A DNA stretch of 64,000 bases, taken from contig NZ_QNQZ01000006.1 of the NCBI RefSeq assembly GCF_003390935.1, positions 248,001 to 312,000 on the forward strand. Direction: 5' to 3'. Positions 1-8,967 of this stretch are shown here, piece by piece. How positions within the stretch are numbered: position 1 is the stretch's first letter; each line of letters opens with the position of its first letter. The position numbers were made by a program, and so were the translations under genes. The notes below the pieces were generated by a model. That model saw only the letters and a program-made list of their open reading frames with translations, made no database searches and had not been told where the DNA came from. The stretch comes from Lewinella sp. IMCC34191. GTDB lineage: Bacteria; Bacteroidota; Bacteroidia; Chitinophagales; Saprospiraceae.

Positions 1-353
1 CCGGTCACTTCGTTGTAGTAAAAGCCGTCCGCCTTCAGCTGCACGTAGGGTGATACGAGTTCGACGTTGCGGACCTCAAAGGTGCCCCGGTTGTCGACGA
101 TCTGGGTCTGAAAGTTTTTGCCGGTCGGGGCCAGCTGGCCGTCCAGCTCGACGAGTTGGATGGAGGTGCCGTTCAGATACGGCCCCTTCTGGACGTAGCC
201 GCCGACCCGATCGTAGCGGATGGTATCGACTGCTGGTTCCGGGTTCGGTTCGGGTTCGGGTTCAACCACGACGGCGGGTTCAATGACTTCCTTTTCGCAG
301 GAGATTGCGACGAGCAGCAGCAGAAGCACGCCGAAGTAGGAAAGAATACGCAT
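1..353 (-). CDS. Lipoprotein, C-terminal part beyond the left edge
   Basis: An open frame runs leftwards from ATG at 353-351 and leaves the window without a stop. The N-terminus has a basic residue, a leucine-rich core and a cysteine at residue 19 (VAISC), so it reads as a type II signal peptide. After the cysteine comes an acidic, proline-rich tether (EPEPEPNPEP), then a compact stretch containing GGYVQKGPYLNGTSIQL. The tether suggests an outer-membrane-anchored lipoprotein. The family was not recognised and the function is unknown because most of the protein is missing. A competing overlapping frame on the same strand (454-173) is rejected because it lacks a signal peptide and has unnatural composition. 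Confidence 0.75.
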   Translation of the reverse strand, partial: MRILSYFGVLLLLLVAISCEKEVIEPAVVVEPEPEPNPEPAVDTIRYDRVGGYVQKGPYLNGTSIQLVELDGQLAPTGKNFQTQIVDNRGTFEVRNVELVSPYVQLKADGFYYNEVT

Positions 354-484
354 GAATAGGCTTGGGTTAGGCAAAATGACGGGATGGCTTCCCCCGCTAT
401 AGCGAGTATGAAGGATCCGATGGTCATACCAGCAACGTTGCCGCGGACGGGCACATTACCTTTCCGGCGGAACTTAAGGCACTT

Positions 485-502
485 TACCTGCGCCCCGCCG
501 CC
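485..502 (+). repeat. Dispersed 18-bp word, T-to-C variant
   Basis: TACCTGCGCCCCGCCGCC lies 40 bp before the start of the GH43-like gene. It differs by one base from the word found exactly at 7134, 35555, 50961 and 56731. The same variant recurs at 16618. Confidence 0.7.
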
Positions 503-542
503 GCTATGTTCCGTATGTTGCCGGGCCCTATTCCCGCTTACT

Positions 543-1475
543 ATGCGCCTGCTTCTTCTACTGCTCGTTTTCGGTCTTTTCGTTACCAGCCTGTCCGCCC
601 AGGACGACGTCTACGTGTTCTCCTATTTCCAGGGTAACGGCGAGGACGGGCTGCATTTAGCCTACAGCGAAGACGGGCTGAACTGGACGCCGATCAACGG
701 CAACCGACCCGTCCTTACGCCCTACGTCGGAGAGGACAAACTGATGCGGGACCCGTGCATCATTCGCGGGGGCGACGGCGAGTTTCATATGGTATGGACC
801 GTCAGCTGGCACGAGCGCGGCATCGGCTACGCCCACTCCCCCGACCTGATCCACTGGTCCGACCAACGCTTCCTGCCGGTGATGGAGCACGAGCCCGAAG
901 CGCAGAACAGCTGGGCGCCTGAAATCACCTACGATAAGGCCACCCAGAAATACATGATCTACTGGGCCACGACCATCCCGGGGCGCTACCCCGAGACGGA
1001 CAGCAGCGGCGATAATGGCCTCAACCACCGGATGTACTATACGCTTACCGCAGACTTTTGGGAATTCACACCCACGGAGGTCCTCTACGATCACGGCTTC
1101 AATGTAATCGACGCTACGATCCAGCCGACCGCGGACGGCTACGTGATGTTTCTGAAGGACGAAACCAAGCACCCGGCAGCGGAGAAGAACATCCGCATCG
1201 CTACGGCAGACCGGCTACCGGGGCCTTACACACCGGCCGGGGATCCCATTACCGGGCACTGGGTAGAGGGGCCGACCGTCACTAAGGTCGACGGCGCCTG
1301 GACGGTCTACTTCGATCGCTATACCGACCACGAGATGGGCGCCGTGCAGTCCACGGACCTGGAAAGCTGGACCGATATGTCGGAGCAACTGAGCTTCCCG
1401 GAGGGAACGCGGCACGGGACGGTGTTTCGAATTTCGAAGGATGAATTGTCCCGACTGCTGAAGGCTTTCCCTTAG
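543..1475 (+). CDS. Glycoside hydrolase, GH43-like five-bladed propeller
   Basis: 310 residues from ATG at 543. The frame is open from 384, but only this start puts the signal peptide (MRLLLLLLVFGLFVTSLSAQ, cleavage after residue 20) at the N-terminus. Repeated blade-like elements are visible (HLAYSEDGLNW, GYAHSPDLIHWSD, SWAPEITYD). The GH43-type acidic triad can be proposed as D70 in MRDP, D190 in VIDATI and E242 in VEGP. Family members hydrolyse arabinan, xylan or galactan side chains. Here export to the periplasm or outside and action on an alpha-L-arabinoside or beta-xyloside are inferred. The substrate cannot be fixed. It stands alone, with no SusCD pair visible. Confidence 0.8.
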   Translation: MRLLLLLLVFGLFVTSLSAQDDVYVFSYFQGNGEDGLHLAYSEDGLNWTPINGNRPVLTPYVGEDKLMRDPCIIRGGDGEFHMVWTVSWHERGIGYAHSPDLIHWSDQRFLPVMEHEPEAQNSWAPEITYDKATQKYMIYWATTIPGRYPETDSSGDNGLNHRMYYTLTADFWEFTPTEVLYDHGFNVIDATIQPTADGYVMFLKDETKHPAAEKNIRIATADRLPGPYTPAGDPITGHWVEGPTVTKVDGAWTVYFDRYTDHEMGAVQSTDLESWTDMSEQLSFPEGTRHGTVFRISKDELSRLLKAFP

Positions 1476-1486
1476 CGGGGTAACAT

Positions 1487-1651
1487 TTATACCCGGCGGC
1501 AAGACGTCCGGCGCCGGACGGTATAAGCATACGCTACGAGGAAAGTGGCGGCCAGGTAAGGATAACCGGCCCAGTCACCGAGAAAGTAGGCCGAGGTGAG
1601 TATGAGGGCGGCGAAGGCCAGTGCCTGGGGCATAGTAAGTTGACGCATCAT
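1487..1651 (-). CDS. Small membrane protein, two hydrophobic segments
   Basis: A 54-residue frame from the first ATG of a double ATG at 1651. Two hydrophobic stretches are seen, about residues 8-25 (ALAFAALILTSAYFLGDW) and 29-42 (YPYLAATFLVAYAY), followed by a basic tail (VRRRTSCRRV), so the C-terminus probably faces the cytoplasm. It follows the AtuA operon on the same strand after about 87 bp and could be its last gene. No family was recognised. It is short and may be spurious. Confidence 0.4.
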   Translation of the reverse strand: MMRQLTMPQALAFAALILTSAYFLGDWAGYPYLAATFLVAYAYTVRRRTSCRRV

Positions 1652-1737
1652 ATCGTTTTGGCCGAAGCTAGCAGCGTCCGTCTGGATCACGGAGCTTCTT
1701 CGACCAGGCTATGGCTGCCTTCTACGAATGGCATGCT

Positions 1738-2055
1738 CTACCCTGTTCCGTCGCCTGCTATCTCCATATCCAGCAACACGCCACTCATACATTTGCCGTG
1801 GGTGTCCGCGGTCAGGGAGGTCGTCACGCCCCCCTGTAGCGCGCCCTCGCACACGAAGAGCAGGGCGTGGATATTGGGCATTTCGTAGCGCCGAATTTCA
1901 CCGTGAACGCTGTTGCTGAGGTGGGCAGCCACTCGATCGACGGATGCCTCCCGGCTTATCCATTCGTAGTCCGCCGAATCGAAGGGGATCAGGCTGAGCG
2001 TGAGGGTATTTCCTTTGTCCCCGGCGCGGGAATGGGCGATGTCGTAGAGCTTCAT
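1738..2055 (-). CDS. AtuA-associated small domain protein
   Basis: 105 residues, starting KLYDIAHSRAGDKGNTLTLS, which is the signature of the small domain found either fused to the C-terminus of AtuA/DUF1446 proteins or encoded as a separate partner. The start ATGA at 2055 overlaps the stop of the upstream AtuA gene by 4 nt, so the two are translationally coupled and probably form one complex. Family knowledge links AtuA to acyclic terpene and related branched-acid breakdown. The exact reaction of this subunit is not known. Confidence 0.8.
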   Translation of the reverse strand: MKLYDIAHSRAGDKGNTLTLSLIPFDSADYEWISREASVDRVAAHLSNSVHGEIRRYEMPNIHALLFVCEGALQGGVTTSLTADTHGKCMSGVLLDMEIAGDGTG

Positions 2056-3368
2056 GCGCGAAAGATTTCAAGTGACGGGTGAATGCGTTTCCGATCGAGT
2101 AGCACGGATACGATGCCGACCATTTGGGTCACCGTTTTACGGGCACCCCCGCCGCCCCACGGGCCATTGGTGTAGAGGGCTTCGACCTCCTCCCCTACCC
2201 TGGCGGCGATTTCCCTGGTTGTCGCCGAGCCCGAGACCCGAACGCGAGCCTCCCGCGGATCGGTCGACTGCCCCGCCGCCAAATGGACGGAATCCACCCC
2301 GACGATATCCACCCGGACATGGTCCAACTCTCCCTGAAGTCGTTCGGCCACGATCTCCCCGGCCAGTCGGGCCCGGGATTCCGCCCCGGGGCCGGCGTAG
2401 CTGATCTCCCCCTCGCCACGGTAGCCGGCCCGGTACCCGACGCTGGCCTTCAGGGTGTCGGGGCGTTCGACGCCGGTCCCTCCGTACACGGAGACAATAT
2501 CCGTATCGTCCGCCTGTAAGTGAACGGTTGTAAAATCGGCGGCCACGTCTGGAGTCAGATAGGCGTGGGGGTCTACCACTTCGTAGAGCAGCTGTTCCTT
2601 GGCCGTTCGCAGATCGATGCGCCCCCCGGTGCCCGCGATTTTACTGATGGTGGCCGAGCCGTCCGCTGCCACCTCCGCGATCGGAAAGCCGAGACGGGCG
2701 GGGTCCGGCACCGCTTTCCGGTCGCCGTCCATAAAGTAGCCCCCACAAATTTGCGCGCCACACTCGAGCAAATGTCCGATGACCGTCCCCTGCCCTAAGG
2801 TAGCGTAATCCCCTACCGACCATCCGAAAGCGTGCACCATCGGGGCCAGGAAGAGCGAAGGATCGGCGACCCGCCCGGTGACGATCACCTCGGCACCGCT
2901 TTCCAGCGCGGGCAGCAGGGCATCGATGCCGAGGTAAGCATTGGCGGAGATGATGTCGCCATAGTCAGACAGCGGGCGACCGGTCTCCATAGTCGGCATG
3001 GCCGGATCAATTTGCTCCAGCACATCGTCGCCGAATACGGCGGCCACGGTGATCGATATGCCCTTCCGCTTCGCCAGTTCGGCGATTTTACGTGCTGCCG
3101 CGACCGGGTTGGCCGCTCCAAAATTGCTGATCAGGCGCACGCCGTGTTCCTTGATGACCGGAAGCAAGGACTCCATACGCCGTTCCAGCAGCGGGTCAAA
3201 TCCGGTGGATGGATCCTGAAGTTTACGCTGCTGCGCCAGGGCGATGGTGCGCTCGGCGAGGCATTCCAGCACGAGGTAGTCGAGCTTACCCTCCCGGGCG
3301 AGTAGCACGGCCGGTTCCAGTCGGTCACCCGAAAACCCGGCTCCACCGCCGATTCGAATCTTCTGCAT
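2052..3368 (-). CDS. AtuA / DUF1446 family protein
   Basis: 438 residues beginning with KIRIGGGAGFSGDRLEPA and containing DYLVLECLAERT near residue 30, both hallmarks of the DUF1446/AtuA family. A glycine-rich stretch near residues 405-410 (NGPWGGGGARKTV) is also typical. Family members are implicated in catabolism of citronellol/geraniol-type acids and other branched carboxylates, probably as acyl-CoA or carboxylate-modifying enzymes, but the chemistry is poorly defined. It sits between a CitMHS transporter (stop 2 nt upstream of this start) and its small-domain partner (4-nt overlap). The substrate is therefore more likely a di- or tricarboxylate brought in by the transporter than a terpene. 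That is inference. Confidence 0.85.
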   Translation of the reverse strand: MQKIRIGGGAGFSGDRLEPAVLLAREGKLDYLVLECLAERTIALAQQRKLQDPSTGFDPLLERRMESLLPVIKEHGVRLISNFGAANPVAAARKIAELAKRKGISITVAAVFGDDVLEQIDPAMPTMETGRPLSDYGDIISANAYLGIDALLPALESGAEVIVTGRVADPSLFLAPMVHAFGWSVGDYATLGQGTVIGHLLECGAQICGGYFMDGDRKAVPDPARLGFPIAEVAADGSATISKIAGTGGRIDLRTAKEQLLYEVVDPHAYLTPDVAADFTTVHLQADDTDIVSVYGGTGVERPDTLKASVGYRAGYRGEGEISYAGPGAESRARLAGEIVAERLQGELDHVRVDIVGVDSVHLAAGQSTDPREARVRVSGSATTREIAARVGEEVEALYTNGPWGGGGARKTVTQMVGIVSVLLDRKRIHPSLEIFRA

Positions 3369-3370
3369 CT

Positions 3371-4666
3371 TTACATACTTACCGCCCCGATGAGGAGCGC
3401 GACAAAGAGAATAATCAGCGTAACCAGAAATGCCAGCGGTATGGTCCGGCGCTGGTGATCGCCCAGGTCCACGCCCGCCAGGCCGACCAGTAAGTAGGTC
3501 GACCCGGTGAGTGGGCTTACGGGAAAGCCCGTTGTCATCTGCCCCATGATGGCGGCGCGGCCTACTTCCAGACCGTCGGCCCCGAACTGCTCGGCCGTGC
3601 TGCTGAGCAGCGGAAGAATGCCGAAGTAGAAAGAATCCGGGTCGAAGAGCAAACTGGCGGGCATGCTCACCAGCCCAGTGATCAGGGCCAGCCGCTCACC
3701 CACCGACGCGGGCAACAATTCCACCGAGGCATCCGCCATGGCCGCGATCATACCGGATGACTTCAGGATGCCCGTAAAGCATCCCGCCGCAAAAAGGATA
3801 CTGGCCATCAGCAGGGCAGCCTTAGCGTGGGCATCGATGCGCTTGCGTTGCTCCGCCAGGTCCGGGTAGTTCACCGTCAGCCCGATCACGAAGGCACCGA
3901 TGAAGACGATGTGCGGCGGCAGGGCGGCGGAGATCAGCAGGGCCACCGCGGCGACGATCAGCAGGCCGTTGAACCATAGGCGGTCGGGCCGGCGGTAGGC
4001 CGCTACCTCCTCCTCCGGGACCGGTTCGCGACTAAGCTCGACGGAAGTATCGACAGCCAGTCGTTTCCCTTCCCGCTTCCCCAGCCACCACGCTATGACC
4101 AGGACCGATGCCAGACCCACCAGCACCGGGATCAGGATCGGGTTGAAGAGTTCCGTGACGGGCACCTCCAGTGCCGTAGCCGCGCGAATGGTGGGCCCGC
4201 CCCACGGCAGGATATTCATGGTGCCGGCACCGAGGGCCACGACGGTGGCCAGGGTCGTACGCCGCATCCCGAGCGCATCGTAAAGCGGCAGCATGGCCGG
4301 AACCGTGACCAGAAAGGTTACCGCGCCCGAGCCATCCAGGTGAACGAGCATGGCCAGCAGGGCGGAGACCACCGTCACCCTTGCCGGATCGTTGCCGGCG
4401 GCCCGCAACAGTCGCTTGATCACCGGTTCGAAGGTGCCGGCGTCGGTCATGATCCCGAAGAAGAGAATGGCGAAGATGAACATCACCGCCGTAGGTGCGA
4501 TCGTGACGATCCCGTCGGTAATGAAGGCCGAAATCTCCCACCCGAATCCACCCAATAAGGCCGTGATGACCGGCACCGCTACGAGGGCCACCACGGGTGA
4601 CAGCGTCTTGCTGATGATCAACAGAAGCAACAATCCTATCGTGAGGAGTCCGAGTAAGGCTAGCAT
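3371..4666 (-). CDS. CitMHS-type citrate/carboxylate symporter
   Basis: 431 residues from ATG at 4666, giving the usual CitMHS N-terminus (LALLGLLTIGLLLLLIISK, then SPVVALVAVPVITALLGG). An alternative ATG at 4687 adds seven residues. Around 11-12 hydrophobic segments are seen, with the family loops HLDGSGAVTFLVTVPAMLPLY and TMNILPWGGPT, and ending SPLTGSTYLLVGLAGVDLGDHQ. Members carry metal-citrate complexes into the cell in exchange for, or together with, protons. It is the first gene of an operon with the AtuA pair, which suggests uptake of the acid those proteins process. The terminator of pnp lies just upstream, so a promoter between 4667 and 4705 is needed. None is convincing. Confidence 0.85.
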   Translation of the reverse strand: MLALLGLLTIGLLLLLIISKTLSPVVALVAVPVITALLGGFGWEISAFITDGIVTIAPTAVMFIFAILFFGIMTDAGTFEPVIKRLLRAAGNDPARVTVVSALLAMLVHLDGSGAVTFLVTVPAMLPLYDALGMRRTTLATVVALGAGTMNILPWGGPTIRAATALEVPVTELFNPILIPVLVGLASVLVIAWWLGKREGKRLAVDTSVELSREPVPEEEVAAYRRPDRLWFNGLLIVAAVALLISAALPPHIVFIGAFVIGLTVNYPDLAEQRKRIDAHAKAALLMASILFAAGCFTGILKSSGMIAAMADASVELLPASVGERLALITGLVSMPASLLFDPDSFYFGILPLLSSTAEQFGADGLEVGRAAIMGQMTTGFPVSPLTGSTYLLVGLAGVDLGDHQRRTIPLAFLVTLIILFVALLIGAVSM

Positions 4667-4704
4667 AACCGCGGGGGGAAGATACATCCCCGGCGGGGAC
4701 AAGC

Positions 4705-4741
4705 AAAAAGCGCCCGGCAGCCATAGGCTACCGGGCGCTTT
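4705..4741 (-). terminator. Intrinsic terminator of pnp
   Basis: Stem AAAGCGCCCGG (4707-4717) pairs with CCGGGCGCTTT (4731-4741), and the inner AGCC/GGCT lengthens it. Read on the minus strand, the hairpin is followed by a run of T (A run at 4705-4709 on the plus strand). It begins 22 bp after the pnp stop. Confidence 0.9.
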
Positions 4742-4763
4742 ATCTATTTGGCAATGACGGGTT

Positions 4764-7043
4764 CTAATCGCGATCGCGTCCGCCACGGCGTCCGCCGCCA
4801 CGGCGATCGCCCCGGTCACCGCGGTCACGGCCACCACCGCCACTGCGGCGTTCCTTACCCCGTGACTTCGCGGCCTTGCGCTCTTCCTCGAGTTCCTCGT
4901 CGGTAGGAATGGTTCCGTCGGCCCGCGGCATGATGGCTTTCCGGCTTAGTCGCAGCTTTCCGGTGCGCTCGTCGATATCGACGATCTTGAATTTCACCTT
5001 GTCGCCTTCGCTGAACTCGTCCTCGACGCTTTCAATGCGGCTGTGGCTCATCTCGCTAACGTGCAGGAGACCGTCGCGGCCACCCTCGAAGCCAACGAAA
5101 ACGCCGTAGGGCATGATCGTCTTCACGGTGCCTTCGTAGGTCTCGCCTACCTCGGGCGTGAAGGTAATCTTCTTGATCCGGGCGACGGCGTCCTCGATGG
5201 CCGCCTTGTCGGAGCTGGCGATGGACACGTGTCCCTTACCGTCGATCTCGTCGATGTTGATGTTGGTACCGGTGAGCTCCTGCAGTTCCTGGATGATCTT
5301 ACCACCGGGTCCGATAACGGCACCGATGTAGCTCTTCTCGATGATGAGCTTGACAATCCGGGGAGCGTGCGGCTTGATATCGTCGCGGGGCTCGCTAAGG
5401 GTCTTGTCCATTTCACCGAGGATGTGCAGGCGACCAACGCGGGCCTGTTCGAGGGCCTGTTCCAGCTGCTCGTAGGGGAGTCCGTCAATCTTAATGTCCA
5501 TCTGGCAGGCCGTAATGCCTTTGCTGGTACCGGTGACTTTGAAGTCCATATCGCCCAGGGCGTCCTCGTCGCCGAGGATGTCGCTCAGGATGGCGATTTT
5601 AGAACCTTCCGCCACCATGCCCATAGCGATACCGGCTACGGGGCGTTTGATCTGCACGCCGCCGTCCATCAGGGCGAGCGATCCGGCGCAGACGGTAGCC
5701 ATCGAGCTCGATCCATTCGATTCCAGGATATCGGAAACCAGGCGGATGGTGTGGGTCATATCGTCCGGCAGTACCTGACGAATGGAACGGCCCGCCAGGT
5801 TGGCGTGGCCTACCTCGCGGCGGCCGGGGCCGCGCATAGGCTTCGTTTCCCCTACCGAGAAGGCCGGGAAGTTGTAGTGCAGGATGAAGTTATCGTAGCT
5901 GTTCTCGAAGGCAATATCGACCATGGCCTGGTCGGTCTTCGTTCCCAGCGTAAGACTGGTCAGCGACTGCGTCTCTCCGCGGTTGAAGATGGCCGAACCG
6001 TGGGCGGAGGGCAGGTAGTCCACTTCCGTCCAGATAGAGCGGACCTCGTCGAAGGCACGGCCGTCGAGGCGCTTCTTCTCGTCCAGCATCATATTGCGGA
6101 TAAGCTTCTTCTGGCTATTATCGTAGGCGGCGCTGACGTCGTCCTTGTTCTCGGCCATCCACTCCTCGCCTTTCTCGGCCAGGGCGACTTCCTTGAAGTT
6201 GTCCTTCACTTCCTTGAAGGACTTCTTACGGGTAGCCTTGTCCGAAGCGGAACCGGCGACGCGCAGAATTTCGCTCTTGATGGAGCTTTCGACGTAGCTC
6301 AGGATGTCGGCGTCGATCTCGTGGACCTCCACTTCGCGGGTGGTAGCTTTATCACCCACCATCTCCTTCAGTTTCAGCTGGGCGTCGCACATCGTCTTGA
6401 TGGCTTCGTGACCGGCTTTGAGGGCACCGAGAATGGCACTCTCCTCGACCTCTTTGCCTTCGCCTTCCACCATCATGATGTTGTCCTTATCGGCGGCGAC
6501 GATGAGGTCCAGGTCGGCCTCGGCCAGCTTGCTGCGGTCGGGGTTAATGACGTATTCGCCGTTGATGCGGGCGACGCGGCACTCGCTGATCGGTCCTTCG
6601 AAGGGAATATCCGAGCAGGTGAGGGCGGCCGAAGCGGCCAGACCGGCCAGGGCATCGGGCATTACCTCGGGATCGAGGCTGATTAGGTTGATGATGATCT
6701 GCGTATCGAACATATATCCCTTCGGGAAGAGGGGACGGATGGCGCGGTCGACGAGGCGCGAGATGAGGATCTCGTAGTCGTTCAGGCGTGCCTCCCGGCG
6801 GAAGAAGTTACCGGGGATACGACCGGCGGCCGCGAATTTCTCCTGGTAATCAACGCTGAGGGGGAAGAAGCTCTGCCCTTCCCGGACGCTGGTGCTGGAA
6901 ACGGCGGAGCAGAAAAGCATGGTGTCACCACACTTAACGACGACCGATCCGTCGGCCTGCGTGGCCAGCTTTCCGGTCTCGATGGTGACCTCCCGCCCGT
7001 TGGGCAGCTCGAAGTTCACCGACATTGGGGTTTGATTACCCAT
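4764..7043 (-). CDS. pnp: Polyribonucleotide nucleotidyltransferase (PNPase)
   Basis: 759 residues from ATG at 7043. A second ATG at 7025 (MSVNFELPNG) is an equally possible start. Order of domains: RNase PH 1 (about 15-150), all-helical linker, RNase PH 2 (about 335-560, with SLALMDGGVQIKRPVAGIAMG and DILGDEDALGDMDFKVTGT), KH (IGAVIGPGGKIIQELQ), S1 (GETYEGTVKTIMPYGVFVGF). The tail is rich in Arg and Gly (GGGGRDRGDRGDRRGGGRRG), probably an extra RNA-binding arm. The enzyme degrades RNA 3' to 5' by phosphorolysis and works with RNase R, also encoded in this window. It is monocistronic, with its own terminator. The long leader contains a perfect palindrome. Confidence 0.97.
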   Translation of the reverse strand: MGNQTPMSVNFELPNGREVTIETGKLATQADGSVVVKCGDTMLFCSAVSSTSVREGQSFFPLSVDYQEKFAAAGRIPGNFFRREARLNDYEILISRLVDRAIRPLFPKGYMFDTQIIINLISLDPEVMPDALAGLAASAALTCSDIPFEGPISECRVARINGEYVINPDRSKLAEADLDLIVAADKDNIMMVEGEGKEVEESAILGALKAGHEAIKTMCDAQLKLKEMVGDKATTREVEVHEIDADILSYVESSIKSEILRVAGSASDKATRKKSFKEVKDNFKEVALAEKGEEWMAENKDDVSAAYDNSQKKLIRNMMLDEKKRLDGRAFDEVRSIWTEVDYLPSAHGSAIFNRGETQSLTSLTLGTKTDQAMVDIAFENSYDNFILHYNFPAFSVGETKPMRGPGRREVGHANLAGRSIRQVLPDDMTHTIRLVSDILESNGSSSMATVCAGSLALMDGGVQIKRPVAGIAMGMVAEGSKIAILSDILGDEDALGDMDFKVTGTSKGITACQMDIKIDGLPYEQLEQALEQARVGRLHILGEMDKTLSEPRDDIKPHAPRIVKLIIEKSYIGAVIGPGGKIIQELQELTGTNINIDEIDGKGHVSIASSDKAAIEDAVARIKKITFTPEVGETYEGTVKTIMPYGVFVGFEGGRDGLLHVSEMSHSRIESVEDEFSEGDKVKFKIVDIDERTGKLRLSRKAIMPRADGTIPTDEELEEERKAAKSRGKERRSGGGGRDRGDRGDRRGGGRRGGRDRD

Positions 7044-7083
7044 TATTGATTGGACTTTAAAATGATAATATGCGTTCGTTCGT

Positions 7084-7097
7084 CCCTGCGCGCAGGG
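7084..7097 (-). promoter_or_regulatory. Palindrome in the pnp leader
   Basis: CCCTGCGCGCAGGG is a perfect palindrome 41 bp upstream of the pnp start. As RNA it can fold into a five-pair hairpin with a CGCG loop. Enterobacterial pnp mRNA is autoregulated through a leader hairpin; whether this hairpin has a similar role is unknown. Confidence 0.35.
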
Positions 7098-7133
7098 GCG
7101 TTGACACAAAAAGCCTAACGGGGAAGGGAAGGG

Positions 7134-7151
7134 GGCGGCGGAGCGCAGGTA
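7134..7151 (-). repeat. Dispersed 18-bp word, exact copy
   Basis: The minus strand reads TACCTGCGCTCCGCCGCC, the exact consensus of a word found about a dozen times in the window. It lies in the pnp leader. Confidence 0.85.
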
Positions 7152-7446
7152 AAAAACCGATTCCAGCCACAGAGAGCGGAATCAATCCGCTACATTTTCT
7201 TTCAATCCCGCCGGGGGTCGCTGAAGACCGACGGATACCGCGCGGTCGCGGCAGTTCATATAGTCAATTTGTATCGCCGCGAATATACGCAAGTTTCCCA
7301 TCTTTGCCGCGCGGCAGTTCGGGTAAGTAAGCTGTCATGGTTCGGAAACTCCCCTTACCGAACCGCCTTTGCCCTATTCTCGTCTCCGTTTAAATTAACG
7401 CCATCGCCTTTCTAAGGCCACCTGGAATATCATTGGACTGCAAGAT

Positions 7447-8967
7447 TTGGGTACACCACGCCCCCGCCCTATCTTGTCAAGGTCAATTGCCAAACCAGCA
7501 AATTCATCCGTCTCTTTGTCTCAGGACTCTCAAATCTCCGGAAGCGATAAAAGCTACCGGCTGTTCCGTGTTGTATTCGTGGGCCTTGCACTGCTCACGG
7601 TTATCGTGTTGGCCTCGGTTATCCCGGAGCTGACGGCCATCGACGTGCGCAAGAAGCTGGACAATGCACTGACGCTGGAGCAGGATCTCAGCGAATTGCT
7701 CTCCATCGTACAAAACGCAGAAGCGGGGCAGCGGGGCTATCTGCTCACCGGCGATCCGGAATACCTGCAACCTTACATTCATGCCCGACAGGGATACGAT
7801 GCCATTATCAAGGATTTGGCCCGCGAGGTTTCCCTGGACAACCAGCAGCTTAATCGCGTTCAGCGGGTACGATTGGCTACGGAGATCAAATTCGCGGAGC
7901 TGGATACGACCCTTTCCTTATTCCGGCAGGGAGATACCACGGCCCTGCAAAACGTAATGGATACGAATGAAGGCTTACACGCCATGGACAGTATCCGCCA
8001 CCTCGTGGGCCTGCTACGGAATGCCGAAATGCGGGATATCCGTGTCCGACAGGCCCAACTCGCCCAACTCAGTACGGTGACCACCATACTGCGTTTCCTG
8101 GGTGTCGTCGGCCTGGGGCTCGTCTTTTACTACATCTACTCACAGGTACGCCCGCTCTTTGATACCATCACGAGTTCCAACGGCCGGCTGAAGGAGGAAA
8201 ATACCGAACGCCGCCGCGTAGAAAAGAAAAATCACGAGCTTATCGCCAGCCTGAACGCAAAGAACAGCGAGCTGGACCAGTTCGCCTACATGGCCTCGCA
8301 CGATCTCCGCGAGCCCCTGCGGACGGTTAGCAACTACATCGAAGTGCTCGGAGAAGATTATGCACCCATTTTGGATGACGCGGGCAGGGAGCATCTCTCC
8401 ACGATTCACCGCGCCACGGACCGGATGCGCTCCCTGATAGAAACCTTGCTGACCTACAGCCGCATCGGCCGGTCCGAGGAGCCCAGAGAGCTGTGCCTGG
8501 CCCAACCCGTACGCGAGGCGCTGGAGAACCTCGCCCTCCGGGTGGAAGAATCCGAAGCGAGGATAGAAATCGGTGAACTACCGACAATCAAAGGGTACCC
8601 CGTGGCACTCCGGCAACTTTTTCAGAACCTGCTGGCCAATGCGATAAAATTTCATCGTGCCGGAGAACCACCGCGCATCGAGATCCAGGGGAAAACGGAG
8701 GGCAATAAAGTGCGTATTACCATTCGGGACCACGGAATCGGTATCAATAAAGCCGACCAGGACAAGATTTTTCAGCTATTTACCCGACTGGATTCTTCTC
8801 AAATGCGAGAGGGACAGGGAATCGGGCTTGCGTTTTGTCAAAAAATAGTACAATTGCACCAGGGAACCCTGGCCGTGCGTAGCGAACCCGGTTTGGGAAG
8901 TACCTTTATTGTCATCTTACCCAGCAGTTTAAGGAATGATGAAGCTAGGGTGCATTATGCTAATTGA
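7447..8967 (+). CDS. CHASE3-domain sensor histidine kinase
   Basis: 506 residues if the TTG at 7447 is used. No ATG occurs before the first membrane segment, so the start is non-ATG and uncertain (another TTG follows 10 codons later). Layout: TM1 about 40-62, periplasmic CHASE3 sensor about 65-205 (NAEAGQRGYLLTGDPEYL is the family core), TM2 about 217-238, short coiled coil, HisKA with phospho-acceptor H285 in MASHDLREPLR, then HATPase_c with N box (NLLANAIKFH), DHGIGI and GQGIGLAFCQKIVQ. It should autophosphorylate and pass phosphate to the receiver protein encoded just after it, whose gene overlaps by 32 nt. CHASE3 ligands are largely unknown. Confidence 0.9.
   Translation: MGTPRPRPILSRSIAKPANSSVSLSQDSQISGSDKSYRLFRVVFVGLALLTVIVLASVIPELTAIDVRKKLDNALTLEQDLSELLSIVQNAEAGQRGYLLTGDPEYLQPYIHARQGYDAIIKDLAREVSLDNQQLNRVQRVRLATEIKFAELDTTLSLFRQGDTTALQNVMDTNEGLHAMDSIRHLVGLLRNAEMRDIRVRQAQLAQLSTVTTILRFLGVVGLGLVFYYIYSQVRPLFDTITSSNGRLKEENTERRRVEKKNHELIASLNAKNSELDQFAYMASHDLREPLRTVSNYIEVLGEDYAPILDDAGREHLSTIHRATDRMRSLIETLLTYSRIGRSEEPRELCLAQPVREALENLALRVEESEARIEIGELPTIKGYPVALRQLFQNLLANAIKFHRAGEPPRIEIQGKTEGNKVRITIRDHGIGINKADQDKIFQLFTRLDSSQMREGQGIGLAFCQKIVQLHQGTLAVRSEPGLGSTFIVILPSSLRNDEARVHYAN

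Larger units (their letters stand above)
7044..7446. other. Intergenic region between pnp and a histidine kinase
   Basis: 403 bp holding the divergent leaders. It contains a perfect 14-bp palindrome CCCTGCGCGCAGGG (7084-7097) in the pnp leader, one exact copy of the dispersed 18-mer (7134-7151), and an inverted repeat GGTTCGG/CCGAACC (7339-7364) in the histidine kinase leader. No clear TAnnTTTG promoter and no tRNA or small coding sequence were found. Confidence 0.5.

Noticed and set aside
173..454. Minus-strand frame of 93 codons at the left edge
   Set aside because: It overlaps the lipoprotein frame, has no family-like sequence and reads serine/cysteine-rich shadow sequence.
5043..6686. 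547-codon plus-strand frame opposite pnp
   Set aside because: It is a mirror of the highly biased pnp codons; its composition (Val/Asp/Gly-rich) matches no protein family, and pnp is certain.
7339..7364. GGTTCGG/CCGAACC hairpin as a terminator or riboswitch before the histidine kinase gene
   Set aside because: No T run follows, and no riboswitch consensus was recognised. It is recorded only as part of the intergenic description.
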